Assembly: GCA_026413225.1 (NCBI GenBank)
Contig: CM048553.1
Coordinates: 115,574,690-115,638,689 of the forward strand
Length of the DNA stretch: 64,000 nucleotides
Origin: Otis tarda
Lineage: Eukaryota; Chordata; Aves; Otidiformes; Otididae
Reading direction: 5' to 3'
Below, one piece after another: positions 1 through 13,899 of the stretch (positions are counted from its first letter, which is position 1; each line of letters starts with the position of its first letter). The position numbers and the translations under genes were made by a program. Under the pieces are notes generated by a model. That model was not told the origin of the DNA, did not search any database, and saw only the letters and a list, made by a program, of their open reading frames with translations.

Positions 1-3000
1 GTAAGGTGCTGCAGACCTCGGAGCTGTGCAATACTTTGCAATTCACTCAGAGGTGCTTAGCATGTGGCAGGATCAGGCCACACCTTTTCCGAAGACCTGT
101 GCTCAGGGAGAATACCTACATCATGCAACAGAGCAAACCTGTGCCTGCTGGCCAATTCTCTACCAGAAACCAAACGAAAATAATCACCTCAGCAAAGCAT
201 CAGTAGAATATTGCACTTTCAAAGCCCAGGTGTACGCTCACCACGCTGTTCTGTTCTGTGCTGTGCTGGGGGCTGGCACCAGCCCTTGTTAAAGATGGCT
301 TGGGTATGCTGCAGCATTTTATTAGAGGTTGTCAATGTACCTTTAGGTCCGGAAGATTTGCAAAATAAAATCGTGTGGAAAGTAAAGACAGACTACTTCA
401 GTCCAGAAACTAGTGATGATAGTTACTCCCAGCCTGAAATTATTTTACTATGTGACAGGGTGACAAGACTCTCTACTCCATCAGGAAAAGATTGGATATA
501 TTTTTTTTTAGTTTAGATTTGGAGCAAATGTACATTGGCAAAGTTGGAGAATATGCACCTGCACTTCACTCTTTTACAACTAAGGAATAATCCCCACTGT
601 GAAGTTAAGCAAGTTAGTCTCAGTTTTAATCATCTGGAGACAGAGTTCTGTGGGATGATGTGTACTCTGAAGCAAATGCTTATTTATTTATTTCTCTTTT
701 ATCTTTCCCTCTCACCAAGCAACTTCAAACCATACTATGCAAAGAGTCCTGGGTAAATGATTCCTTTTGAACAAGGAAGGTGGATAAATATTTTTTAAAT
801 AATGGAAAATGGTGGAAGAAACAACGAATTAAACTTTGATTTTTCAAGAAAAGCCTTGGTATGTGTATATAAAAAAAAAATTGTAAGACTTTGTCTTAAT
901 AGGTAGGAACCTTGTTGCTGAGATAGGGATAAAAAAAAATTCTCTGTTTAATAACTGACATTTATAATGCAGAGAGAATTGATTTACTGGTTTAAAAGCA
1001 CTCTAGCAATGTAGAAGTTCCTGTAATATCTAAATCAATGTCTTTCAAATGTCTGTGCAAGCAAAACAAAGCGCCATCAATTGAACAAGCAAACAACTTT
1101 TCATATTAATCAGGAGGAACTTGATAAATCCCACTGATGTAGAAAATTAGCAGCTTTGCATGTTTCCCAGATTCTGATTTCATTTTGGACACTTGGTCAT
1201 GCATTATAAGTGCTGCCTGGCTGGCTGCAACTATTTCAGTTGAGATCTGTTATTTCTAGGAGAATTATGTGCCTTGTTAGGGAAATGCCAGCTATTTCCA
1301 TTCCAGCATCTGCACTGCAGTTGATCTATTATTAACATTGAGCTCATTAAAAAAAATGAAAGAGTCTGATTTGCGTCTTTGGGGTGGGGGTTACAGAGGC
1401 TTCTGTTGAAACAAATAAGCTGGCTGTGCTGCTTCCAGTTGACACAGCTGTCAGGAAAGTGTTGGCTGCTGCTGCACCGCGTAGGGATTCTCGGTTACCA
1501 GGGCCTTGTAGCCATATGTAAACAGTACCGCATCGATGACAGGTTTACAACATTGGATACAACACATGCAGCTGTTAGCCACTGGTTTTTATAGCGCAAA
1601 ACAAATGGTTTTCGATTTGCAGGCATTTGGCACGCAGCCTCTGCAGCAGCAGTGAGATGGGGAGGAGGGGTGGCTGATGGCAGCTTTATGCCTATCCGGC
1701 AGCACGCCGCCCCACGCCGTGCTGAGGAAGGGGCTGGTGGATGCCTTTCCTTCTCCTTGCCTCTTCACCCTCATCTGGGTGACTCTTCAGAGAAGGCTGT
1801 CAACCACATACATGTGTTTTGTGGTTTAAAACACGGTGCTTAAGTGGTTTAAAGCACTTTTCCCATGGGGAAAGAGAGAAGTATCACTCTGGGATGCTTT
1901 GGGAGCAGCTGATTTGGGGATGTGTCACCAAGCCCTGTAATAGCCACATTTAAAGGAGAGCTTTTAAAATGAGGAGAGTAAAAAAGGTATAATAGAGTTG
2001 CAAATTCTGACCCAAAAGCCTTGAATTGGAGGGTATACAGAGATGTGAGGAGGAAGTTGAGTGGCAATGATGTCTTGGAGTAAGTTTTTCCCTGCCTTGC
2101 TTTTGTATTAAAAACCCTAAATGCTAATTACTTTTTGACCCAGCAGACAGCATGTTAAAACAGGTGAAAAAAATCAAAAGGGAAGTAAGTTACAAAAACC
2201 CCATAATTTTCCTGTAATAAACATCAGTGACATTCTCATAAGCCACATCCCAAAACTTTTACTGTATTTTACAAATAATTACTGTGTTGTCAAACCCCTG
2301 TGTATATGGGCTTGGTATACTTTAGCCTTGGGCCAAGTCGTGTTAAAGTACAACTTGGTCAGCAATGTAAGTTTAAACATGTCCTTCAAAACTTGTTGAC
2401 TCATATAGCTTCTTGTGACGGAATGATCCTAGCACAACCTGATTAATATGCTGTTAAACACCTAAGTCATGGTAATCTAGTAGGAAGTGCTGGTAAAGAA
2501 AATGGTCTGGGACCTGTTCTCTAGCCTTGCAGGCAGTGTCACTGCATAATTTCTGCCTCAGTAGTCAAATTCTCTTCCACTACACTGCTTGGGCTACATT
2601 GACATCCACTAGCACAGTCCCTGGCCCATGCTGTCCTCTCACCCTAGACTGGCATTGGCTGGAAGAGTGCTAGTTAGCATTGGTCAAAAATACACATAAG
2701 GAGTACATGAACAAATAAGAGTATTATGGGCCAGGGTTTGTGAGCATGCCCCCATGTGAGCATGTTTAGTGTACCAATGTGGATGTAGGTTTAGCACAGA
2801 TAATACTGTTAAAACCATTTTAATTAGCTCTCAGTTCTATAGGACAGTGCGCTGCTACGAAATACTCAAACTCCCTTTTGCAGAGGGGTAGTTGGCAGTG
2901 CAGTGAGGCAGATACAGTCTCTTGGATCTCAAGATGCATCATTCACAAAGGCTTTCAGGAAAAGTAGAAATAGTTACTTGCTTACAAAATACTGTAACTA

Positions 3001-6000
3001 CAGAAAATAAAATACCTAGGGAAGCTATTGTATGTTCCCATCTGCAAACATTCTGGAAATTGGAAAATTGATCCAAAAAGACTGCAGAATCAACTATTTG
3101 AGAAAAATCTTTTCTCACTTCTTAGTTAGGGTGTTGCTGTCTTCCTCATTGATTTTTTTACCTTCATATTTTAAAAAATAAGTTATATTTCTGAAAGAAA
3201 GGTACTGAAAATTCAAGAAAATTCAGGAAATAGGTTTTCCTTATTTTGAGTTTTCAAGAATGTACTGAATTCAGAATGATATTTCCACTTTTATTTAAAC
3301 GGTTTTCATCTCCCAGGTGAGTTCAACTTTCAGACCAAGTATTTTGCTAAACAAATTTTTGTTTGTGCCTCAGAAGCAAATGAAAACAAACTTGCAAACT
3401 TATTTAAAGGTAATTTTTTCATCCTTGAATTATTTTAAAGAGAAGATTAAATCTCACCATGTAACTTTAAATAGTTGCAGTGAGAGAGAACAATATTCAG
3501 CAAGAAATGTTACTATAAGCAAAATAATTATGTTGTTATATAGCTGGGGGGAAATCATAAAGCGAATGATCTTGATTTGAGAGATAAAGATCTATAACTG
3601 TGCTGTATTTTATACTTAGCAGCATGTCCAGATGACTGGGTAACACATTTGAGAGAATTACTCCATCATACGGCTTTTGGAAGAGCTGTTAGCTATTGCA
3701 TTCTAAGGCCTTCATAATCTTTTAATTTTTGAAGTTGTTCATATCCTTGTCAATATTGGTATTTTTTTAGCGAGTGCTGGAAGTAATGACTGTTTATGAC
3801 ACATCCTACTTACATAATGCCCCTTTTTCTAACAAGGTCATAGCATAGCTGTCTATAAAAATTGCACATTCTTGCCACAAAAAGCAGATGCAGCTGGAAA
3901 GAGAATTTCAATTTTGAGTAACCATTTGTATGTGTGGTGCACTGTTCCGCAAACAGCTTCCAGCCTACCATAAGTGCTCTGCCTTTTAGCTCTGGGTGGG
4001 GTTTTATAGCTACCATAAACTTTTCCTCTGATAGATAAAAACCTGCAAACACAGATGGATTATGAGATTGATGATAGCGCTCTCCCACAGCTGCCCTCTC
4101 TTCCTTCCCCAGCAAGTACTCGGAGATGACACACATGCCCACATGAGGCATGTGAGAGGTTTGCTCCTGTTTTAACTCCATCTGTTACACGGGTGGATTG
4201 TGTAGGGTATCCATGGGCAGTCCTGGTGCTGCCTCTCTCACCACAGATGACAAATTGCTCCCTCTGTCTTCCAAGGCAGTGATTTATCCTGTGTCCTTGA
4301 CATCTTGACTCCCATGGGAACATCCCCAGGTCCTGCAATGGGGCTGGGAGGTAGAGAAACACGTCACAGGCACTCTGTCCTTTGCTCCTACCCACTGTCA
4401 CCCTTGGCATGGCCAGCAGCTAGTAAACACCATGTGTACTTACAATTTCATCTGAGGAGTTGTTCTTCGATCAGCTAGTTCAGGTTAGGAGAAAAAGAAG
4501 GATAAATTTCCTTCCTCTTACTCTCTAATGGCCTCTGCTGTGATAATGAGACAGGACCTGCCAATCCTTCCATTCACTCTGCTCTATCTAATTCTAGTGA
4601 AGTCATACCCCAAAAAGATGATCTTGTTGCTCTGAACACCTGAGACATTAATTGCATCTGGCGTTCTATTATTTGGCTTGCAAAATTTGAGCAAACATTT
4701 TTATGTGGAAAGTCCTATTCCTTAGTGGTTGCCTAATTGTAAATCTCTCCATTTAGTTCAGGTATTATACTTAAGTTCTGAAGTACTGAATATTGAATTT
4801 TTTTCTTATTATTTTTTAAATATTTTTAAAAATAAGTTCTTGAAATATCGCAATGTCAAGTCATCCTCTGATGCAATCCATAACTCACTTGATACCTTTT
4901 CTGTATTTGTAATGAGCAGCTGAAATGATATATTAAGAAATTTCAATTAAATAAATGTCAAATTGGACATAAAAATAAATCAGGATACTATAGACCATAT
5001 GAGGTCAGAATAATGGCAACTAAATGGTATAATTCTTGTAGTATTAGTGACCGATGATCAACAGAAACGATCAAAAAAATGGCAGGCCAAAACATAAGCA
5101 GGAACTATTAACATTCATGTCAGTCTGAAATCAGAAGTGGAAAGTCTGTGCCTAAATATGTAGACATTTCTTAGATAAATTAGATCCCTTTACTTGTCCT
5201 CTGCCCATATGTTGACATTATCCATGATCTTAAGTCCTTTTTCCATGTGTCTTGTCCTTGTGGATTTGTTCACAGCAGCACTGCTTCTGTCATATTAATT
5301 CAAATTATTTCTGTCAGATTATTTCACATCTTCTTAAGCCCTCAGTTGAAATTTTTGATCATGTCTTTACCACTTCTTGACTGTTATATGTGTCTTTGCA
5401 ACCTTCTCAGATAATCATTCTCTACCCAAAAGAGGAATTCAGTATCTCTTTTTGATGGGGGAGGGAAACCAAACCCAACCTTTTTTCATTGGAATGTAAA
5501 AATTCAAACTAGGTCAGCAAAACTCACCAAATAATTTGGAAGGAAAAATGGAACAATGCAATTAGTCAGACAGTATATAGATCCTTTTGATGATTTACCT
5601 GTAATTGGACAATAGCAGAAACCATCTAGTAGTTGCAGGGCAATACAGCACATAGTACCTCCCAGTCTGGGGCAGTATTAATGTCTTTCTCCCAGCTGCG
5701 CTTCAAATCCCTGCTCCAAATTTTGGGTTGTGAAAGTTAGCACGTGCTAGAGAAACCAGCAAAAACCCCAGAAACCTTGGTTCAGCAGAATACCAAAAGG
5801 ACTTCGTGACACAGAAGGAGTGCCCTGAGGCAAATTTTTGTTGCTTTAGCAACATTTCAACTAAATACAAAAGAAGCCAGATGGAACATGAGGAAGCATG
5901 GAAGGACCACAAGACACATGGCCCTAGGCAGCCCTGGGACAAGTTAGGTTTCTTAACCACTAGAGGAATGTTTGTGCTGTCTGTTTCCAGGATGGAGGGT

Positions 6001-7198
6001 TTAAATCAGGGAAATGGGTACTTCATGCTTAAAAACTCCAGGAGCGGAATGTCATGTACGCTGACGTCTCCCTTGCTAAACCTCTCACAACAGCCATCCA
6101 CCTGAGGAACATAATGGAGCACTTGCATATCTTGTGGAAGAGGAAGAAAGGTTCCTGAACTTTCAGAAATCAAAGTTAGCAGGAGTTATCTATCTTGTAT
6201 ATAACATTAAGATGATTTTAATTACAGGGCCAATAAACAACTAAACTACCTTTTCCACAATATAATGAAAATCTATAAAGTTTGCTGAAGACGATCAAAA
6301 GTTTAGTAAAACCAAGCCCCAACTCATCAATGCTCAGCGAATGTTTAATGTTATTTTTCTAGCAATTTCCCTCACTTGGTGCTAGCTTGATATTAGGGAA
6401 TAGAAACATTTCTACTGTTGCAGATCACTGTTCCACTTCACCAGCATCTGGCTGCTGCTTTTACAAAGCTGACAGAGGCATTTCCCCTTCCTTTGGCACA
6501 AAAGCCTGTTTTTGTATGCCTAAGAAAATGTGAGGATATAAAGCCATGATTCTCAAGACAGTTTATCTAACTTACAGATATGCCCCCCATCGTGTATTGT
6601 AAAAGAAGCTTTTATGCAACCATAATGAGAAACTATGTATAATTAGTACCACATTTTTGTTCTTACATACCAAACTTTGGGGTTTTTTTTTAATTTGTCC
6701 CCTAGTAGCATGGAAGATTTTTCAAAACTTTCTTATTAGTCTTACAGAGAATAAAGGCTATTTGGGTCTATTAAAATCCAGAAGATTGTCTTTTCCAGTG
6801 GAAACACTAGCATAAGAAGTGCTGTCAATATAGTCATACTATTGCTATGTTCTTGAAATATTGAAAACCTTTCTAATAGGGAGAAGAAACAGTTTGAAAT
6901 AAAAAAAAAACCCCTGAGAAGTCCAAAGTATTATCAGAGTTCTAGCAATCTGCTAGTTTTCCTTGAAGAAAACTTGAAGATAGCTGAAGGTTATGAAATA
7001 AACACTGCAGCCAAGCAGCTTTTCAGCACGACCTGGCTTCCGATTTGCACCTCTGAAAAAGCAATCGTCTTTTTTCCTTTTCTTGATTCCTTTTAATCAA
7101 GATGTCTCATTCCACTTCATGGCTGGCACTTTGGCTGCAAGAATCTAAATTTTCATTCAGATATGTTGAAAGTAACATGACCTTTTAGTGAACCTCTT

Positions 7199-7222
7199 CA
7201 CACACACACACACACACACACA
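7199..7222. repeat. (CA)12 microsatellite
   Basis: Twelve uninterrupted CA units. This is a simple repeat, likely to vary in length between individuals. The minus-strand open frame that crosses it gains a run of alternating Cys-Val residues from it, a sign that the frame is not a real gene. Confidence 0.97.
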
Positions 7223-7711
7223 AAATCTGCCCGAAAGAAACTCAATGATTTTGAGTTAATTTGTTCTCTGCTTGGGAACGGACTGGTTTGTTGACCTAAA
7301 CATGAGGGTACAGATAACTTCTGAATACTGACATAGTTACTTGCTAATGCGTTAGTTAAAGCAGAGAGATTTAAATACCATGGTTTTAAATCAGCAAGCT
7401 GAAAAGCGGAGTTTAAATAGATGGTATTTATCCTGTTTAGCATAAGCCTTTTTCCAAAGGAAATATTGATTCCTTTTTGCTACCACACATTGTAATCTAC
7501 TCACGCTTATTTAAGCAAGCTATATACAGCAGGCCTTCTAGTGTCAGAGGAAGGCTGGCCTTCTCTGACTACACTTACAGTGCACGGGCAGTAGAGGATC
7601 CCTACGAGTTCCTTCGGTCTGTATCCTGCCACACACCTGGATGTGCACTCTGCCGGTGGCAGCATCTCTGGGAAAGACTGCAGTCTAGACAGATCTTCTG
7701 CCAACAGAGCA

Positions 7712-7744
7712 TGTCATCTCTCAGGAGCAACCTGAGAGATGACA
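7712..7744. other. Perfect 14-bp inverted repeat (hairpin)
   Basis: The left arm TGTCATCTCTCAGG (7712-7725) and right arm CCTGAGAGATGACA (7731-7744) are exact reverse complements, separated by the 5-nt loop AGCAA. Transcribed from either strand it would fold into a stable stem-loop. Pairing does not extend beyond the 14 bp, so it is shorter than a usual microRNA precursor, which has a stem of about 30 bp. The function is unknown. It may be a decayed terminal-inverted-repeat element or a chance palindrome. Confidence 0.85.
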
Positions 7745-9261
7745 GCAATGAGGAATGGGCTGTGAGCCAGAGGAGCTGTCTTGGCAGACTGCGCAAACCT
7801 TGTGCATCATGAGTTAAACCCTCCTGATTCAAATAAAGAAACAACAAATGGAATTTATTCTTATTCTCTGTCTCTGATATTTCTATAATATTATAAACCA
7901 TGAAATCACCTCATTGCTTGTTTAGCAGATCCTAGTTACTTTCTTACTTATGATTTGGACCAAGCTGCACATGGACAGCTGCTGGAGCTGAATTAGCGGT
8001 CACAGAAAGAAAGAAAAGACTACCTGAAACGTACTGAGAACAATTTTTAAATGAGGGGAAACTGCCTAGCCTCACATTTAAAACTAGCTGATTTTTTAAA
8101 GGTGGCAAACAATATCTCCTAGTGAATTGAACAGCAGTTCTTTCTGGTCACAATCTCGCTAAGCTTTCAGAAGTGATAGTAGATCTCCTTCTCTTCCCCT
8201 CTCATTTTTATGAGAGGTCTGAGGAGGAATATTAGCCTCTCTGCTTTTCAACTCCCAACTGGTTTCCCAGGTCTGAATTAAGTAGTCACTGAACAGAACG
8301 AAGGAAGTGCAGTGAAATGAAAAAATCATCCTCTCTGTTTTGCAAGAGGCTAGTGCCGTCAAAAGCCAGTTTAGCACTTCAGTACACTCTGGTTCCAGGT
8401 TCTTAGCTGTACTAGCCATGTGCATAATGTTTGGGCTGTTTTTGACAGCAAGTTGAGATTTCTGCAGGGTTTTATTTCCTGTAGATATCATCAGTTGAGA
8501 CATTGTCATCGCTTGCTGTATTTTCACAGTTCATTGTACATAGCCTTGCTTTTAACACAGGCAAAGCTAAACTTTGAAAAATACGAATTTTCCTTTACAT
8601 TGGTTGCTCTCTTTTCTAAATCTGCCCTTCGAACAGTTGACACTTGTTTAACAAAAAGACCAGCCTCCAAATTGGAACTGCAGGGGACTATAATGCTGAG
8701 GCACACAAACAAGCTGCAGGCACACAGTTTGCATCCTAATTCAAGACTGGCTGCGTCTGCGGGTTACTCACCCTCAGCTAATTAATGCCTTCGCAAGCAG
8801 TACAAGGTAACTTGTGTGCAACTCCATGACAAAGTATCTACACAATGCTGTACAGCCACTAGAAAATCTGTATGATCTCTTACCACATTTTACAGATTTA
8901 GTGACTCCGGTCTCTGCTCACTGCAGATTATGCAGTAAATATGCCCTCAGTCTGCTGCCAAGCATCTGTATAGACTTAAACATCTGTAGAGCAGGAGCTT
9001 AAATGGATTGTGTAATATAATGAACAGCAGGCTACATAATTACCCTTTATTTACTTGCAACAAATCAGTTACTACAAAGAATTGTGTTTTCTACACAGAA
9101 AAAATGCTGCATCAATTAAATGGGAAACTGCGCTTGTATTTATTCTGTCAATGAGCAGTATAATTTCAAAGTGGACAGGGTGAGTATAAGGACACAGAAA
9201 ATAGATTTTATCTTTTGAAGAGATGGCAGTAGTACACCGAGTCTTTGCAGTAATTCCAAAG

Positions 9262-9430
9262 AGTTATTGATTTTGGAGCCAAAAAGAACCATTGCATTCA
9301 TCTAGCTTGACCTCTTGCACAACACAGGGGTTTGCACAACAAATCCTCCAACAAATCCAGTAGCTTTTTTACTTTGTTTTTAGAAGACCTTAAAAAAGCC
9401 CTGAAGTAATGAAGGAACTGCAATCTGCAA
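9262..9430 (-). mobile_element. Decayed CR1 LINE 3' end (old)
   Basis: On the plus strand, the series 'gccaaaaagaacca', 'catctagcttgacctc', 'gcacaacacagg' and then 'tttagaagacc' follows the order of the reverse-complemented 3' end of old amniote CR1 elements (AAGGGACCATT..CATCTAGTCTGACCTCCTG..AACACAGG..TTTAGAAAAAC). Many substitutions and small gaps separate it from the remembered consensus, so this would be an ancient copy. No coding part remains. The call is from memory of the family, and the outer boundaries are uncertain. Confidence 0.5.
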
Positions 9431-12400
9431 GTTCAATTCATGATGTGAATTTAGTACTCCTGGCCCAGATTTAGCAGAGTCCCACATTTAGAGTCTGCCA
9501 TATTTTCACGTAACTTCTGACCTTTATTCTGTCAGTCAGAAGAATCCTTCCCCTTCCCAGAAGTATTGGAATGAAGAGAAAACACCACATTTAAGACTCA
9601 TTTATTCCTGGGCAGTATGTGTGAGTAGTGCCAGATGGAGTTGCAGAATTTAACGTCCACACCAAGGCTCTGGAGCGATATGACTACGATCTAGATTAAT
9701 CCAGCAATCCGTCTTTCTGCTTAAAAAAGAGAACAAAGGAAAGCTAGAAAATTTGACTAATGCACTGTAGCGCTGCCACTCACCTGAATGCACAGAGAAC
9801 TTGAAGCAATAGTTCTAAGGAATACAGTGTCTTGCATGCAACTCTGCTCAGTGTAGCCTTGCAGCAGGACAGTGGGATGTAGTATGAAAATATTGAGGCT
9901 TTCTTGGTCCATTTACCCAGGGAGAATTTGCCAAAATAAGTTGCTCAGTTAGGAGTGTACGAATGTTACTACGACTTTATCTGGCAGGGAATACAAACTA
10001 CAGGATGTCTTAACACCTCTCCACCTCTGTTCAGACTGGGTCTTTGCATTCCATCCCTACCATTACCGTTCAACACAGGAAGAGAAGCCAGAGATATTTT
10101 GTGTCAAGATGTGTCTGCCTTGCTTTCATTCAGCTCTGTTTTTTCAAAAATTGAGGAACTGTAAAGCTTTATGAAGCAAAATAAGTGAATGAAGCATTAT
10201 TCATGGGCTCTTTCATCCATCTGCTCAGCTCAAAAACGATTTCATTTCTCCATGAAACCTTAAAGTCTGGAGTGACTGAACTTGGTGAACACTGGTGAAA
10301 ACCAACAAGATTAGCTTTAGTCAGAAGTTGTTTTCCTTTGTTCCTTTGACACGAATCCCCAATAACGTACTTACAAACAGCTAGAAACACTAACAATAGA
10401 ATAAATAATCTTACAGTGAAGCTTGGAAGGTGCTTTTAGGTGCTCTGTGAAATACCTAACAGTCCAAGGATATTTAAAAATCATTAAAAGAATTATCAGA
10501 AGAAATAGCTTTGTATTTAAGTCCTACCTTTCAAGTAAAGCGGCTGTGTCAACTGAACTTATGTAGAGGCAAACAACTTCTTTTACAGGACATACATGTA
10601 TCTCAAGAGAGCTTTTACAAGACTGGCAACTACACCATAGTATTTCAGTGCCCTGCGATATTTGATACCTTTGATCCTTTGATCTGTTCTGTATCTACTA
10701 CAGAAGAGATGCCAAATTATTGAAAGCATGAGAATTTAGGTGCATCTGCAAAATCTGAGTGCTTGCACCTATCATACATAAAATGCATCTTTTTGGGTTC
10801 CAGTGAGCATTTGAACATGAAAAATTAGTATCCTTGCATTCTGAACAGCTTATGAACCCTGTTGTACTTATCAATTTTGCATGCATGTAGGGTCTTTAAG
10901 TACTAAATGAGACATGCTATTCAACAGACATGAGCAGTAAAATATCTATACTTCTGAGCAATCTCAATAAATAATGTCTTGTGTTTAGAACAAGTCAGAA
11001 AAATGTTTAATTCCTGAAATATAATTTGACATTGAGCTGCAATGTTTTTATAATAAGTTGCATGGTCTTAAAAATAATGTTATTAAATAATAATTTAATT
11101 CCTGTATTCTAAGCAGGACTACTAAAGTGTCCATATGTTACCTGCTGTATACTGGATTTTTAATTCCTGTTATTTTCTTGATCCCTAGATTATTTGTCTG
11201 TTACATTCTCCAGCTCCCAAATGCAGTCCTTCTGTTCAAGCTACAGAGACTCATATTTTTAGGGCTGGAAACGGCTGGTTCACTTCTTCCTGGCAGTTAA
11301 GATGGTAGTGGCTCTACATCCATAGGTCTTAAACCAGTAAAGTGTATAGTCATATCACTGCACCACTTACACCTCCTCAACCACTGGTCCCAGCTGTCAA
11401 AAGTATATGTAGTATTTTAAAATGAGTGAGAGGGGATGGTGACTGATGCTACTGAGCAACTACTGCATCATCCTTCTCTATGATGAAGGAAATATTCTGT
11501 TATTAGCAATTAGATTAGAAAAATGAAACCCAGTTCTTAAATTCCTATTTTCTTCCAGGTACTGGATAAGAAGGACTTACTGCAATGCTTGGGATACTAT
11601 AATTTTGAAAATCTTAGTGATTGAAAACAAACAAGCAAATAAAAAAGGTCTTTTTTTATATATTATTTTTAGGTGCTATTTTAAACAGAATATCAACCAT
11701 TTCAGTGACAACAGATATCTGACACCAGTCGCATGCTGCTGCTTTAGGCCCCTCAAGTACCTTCAAGTATTGACAGGTTCCCTGTCAATATTTCTGTCCA
11801 ACACTCGTGGCAGCAGACTGTGGCAAAAACCTAATGCTTTCATTATTAAACATCTTCTTTTAAAAAACAAAAAGATTTTATTGTGATAGATGGATCTTTC
11901 TGGTATGGTGAAGTAAGAGGATAGCTGAATGGATATGATACAAATAATATTTTCTGGTGTAGGTAATTCTTGGTAAGTAAGACACTTCAACACGTAAGAG
12001 GAAGATAACTTACAGTAATTAACTCTGCAATCCTTGCTCACGTCATTGCTGTTGCTCTGTGACAGCAGATGAAGAAAGAGTAATGGCAGTAAAGATGCAG
12101 TAGTTTCAGTTTAGCAGATGTATACCTATCTTGCAGGACAGGAGCATATTGCACACTAGAAAATAGATTGCATTTTAATCTTCATGCCTTTACTTCCCCT
12201 TTTATAAGTGAAAACTTTCTTCCTCCTCAGTTATATGTATACGTACACACACACAAAAATAACCCTTATTTACTGTATTAAGAAGTAGTTACATGAAATG
12301 TAACATTCACAGCCATGCTGTGTATCTACTTTCTTAGACAGAGGAATGTATTACGCTGGTTCCATGCGTGCGTTGGGCCAAAATGAGAAGAGGTTACCAG

Positions 12401-13415
12401 CAGCAGAGAGTTTGCAGAAGTATAGAAGAGCTATAGGCCAGCTAAATTTCTTACTAGTGTACTGGAAGACCTTCTACTTTTAATACAGAGCTGTATTTTA
12501 TGTTTTATTGAAATGTTCCCTGTTTTTAACAGTCACTGTTTTATCAAATGCTGCAGCCCCGAGAGATCCTGATGATGTCAATGTGAGTTTTGTGCAGACA
12601 GGGGTTTTGGGACTTAGGTCATAATAGAAAAGATGATTGATGTGAGCATGAATACAGATACATTGATCTGTTGATCTGTCTAAAGACAATCTGACATAGG
12701 TCCAGTTGGCAGAGACCCACATGAGGATACAAAAATACGGGCATTTATCTCCTGGGACTTACAAGCCTGCCACTTGAACCAACAGACTGCATAACATCCT
12801 AATGTACTTGGCCAGCGCAGCAGCCAGCAAGATTACCATTCATAGACTTTGAAATGAAACACCCTTCACCCTGTTTATGCTTCATGCATGATTAAGTGCA
12901 AAGAAAGCAAGCCATATCGGTACGACAATCTGTCAAGGAGAGGAACCTTTTGCACAATGATAAAACAAACATCTAAACACATTTTCTGTTTTAAACCTCT
13001 TCTGTTGTTTATAGAGTATTAGATGAAAACTGTGTTAAAAGGACGTTAAGGCTGAAAAGTCAGACTTCTCACAGTCAGGAAATAATAGAATTCAGACTGC
13101 TTATGAAACCAAAATTTTGTTCTTTTGGTAATATTCATTATTACCCAGTAATAAGATAGCCACATGCCGTATCTTTGCATAGGACTCAGTCCTTCCTCGG
13201 AGCACAGCATTGATGGTACTCTGTGAATGAGAAGCTGTTCAGTATTTTGGTTTACTCTCATTATTCAGTGAGTTTTTATTTATTTGCTTGCATACTTATG
13301 TACATGCTATTCAATGCTACTTCACACTCCAGCATCCCTTATGTCACATCAGAAGCTGATGAGGTAAGTCAGATTGGAAGATATCAGGAGATCTTCCATG
13401 TAACTGACAGCAGGG
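9431..13415. other. Non-coding stretch, no gene recognised
   Basis: AT-rich DNA with only short chance open frames. It includes a short CA run near 12.25 kb. No mobile element, RNA gene or exon-like segment could be supported. Confidence 0.65.
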
Positions 13416-13899
13416 TGTGCTGGTTTTGGCTGGGACAGAGTTAATTTTCTTCGTAGTAGTTAGTATGGGGCTATGTTTTGGATTTGTGCAGAAAGCAATA
13501 TTGATAATTCAGAGATGTTTTCACTATTGCTGAGCAGTGCTTACAGAGAGTCAAGGCCTTTTCTGTCTCTCATCCCACCCCACCAGTGAGCAGGCTGAGG
13601 GTGCACAAGAAACTGGGAGAGGACACAGGTGAGACAGCTCACCCCAACTGACCAAAGGGATATCCCATACCATATGATGTCATGCTCAGCATATAAAGCT
13701 CAGGGAAGAAGGAGGAAGTGGTGTACATTTGGAGTTATGACATTTGTCTTCCCAAGTAACCATTACACTTGATGGAGCCTTACTCTCCTGGAGATGGCTG
13801 AACACCTGCCTGCCGATGGGCAATAGTGAATGAGTTCCTTGTTTTGCTTTGCTTGCATGTGCAGCTTTTGCTTTACTTATTAAACTCTCTTTATCTCAA
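13416..13899 (+). mobile_element. Partial ERV LTR, U3 side, 3' end missing
   Basis: The element opens TGTGCTGGTTTTGGCTGGG and matches, as I recall it, a very common neoavian LTR family. Landmarks are in the expected order: a TATAAA box at 13692-13697 (context CAGCATATAAAGC) and an ATTAAA polyadenylation-type signal at 13879-13884. The match stops about 15 nt after that signal, so the last part of the LTR (most of R/U5 and the terminal CA) is absent and no target duplication can be identified. Sixteen of its first nucleotides (13420-13435) recur as an exact reverse complement at 25125-25140, in the other LTR of this type. No retroviral gene lies beside it. Confidence 0.85.
13692..13697 (+). 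promoter_or_regulatory. TATA box of the partial LTR
   Basis: TATAAA in the position expected for the LTR promoter, about 185 bp before the ATTAAA signal. Whether the promoter is still active cannot be told from sequence. Confidence 0.6.

Larger units (their letters stand above)
1..9260. other. AT-rich non-coding stretch, no gene recognised
   Basis: Nothing here shows a recognisable protein domain, a run of codon-biased open frame, or an RNA gene. The open frames are all short (at most about 120 codons), occur on both strands and overlap one another, as expected by chance. The contents I can name are a CA microsatellite near 7.2 kb, a perfect hairpin near 7.7 kb and scattered short A or T runs. 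The rest looks like single-copy intergenic or intronic DNA. Confidence 0.7.

Noticed and set aside
3810..4410. Two overlapping minus-strand frames of 123 and 116 codons
   Set aside because: They are in different registers of the same strand, with no domain or splice-like structure.
8159..8527. 122-codon minus-strand frame
   Set aside because: No recognisable family, a plus-strand frame overlaps it, and there is nothing to suggest codon bias.
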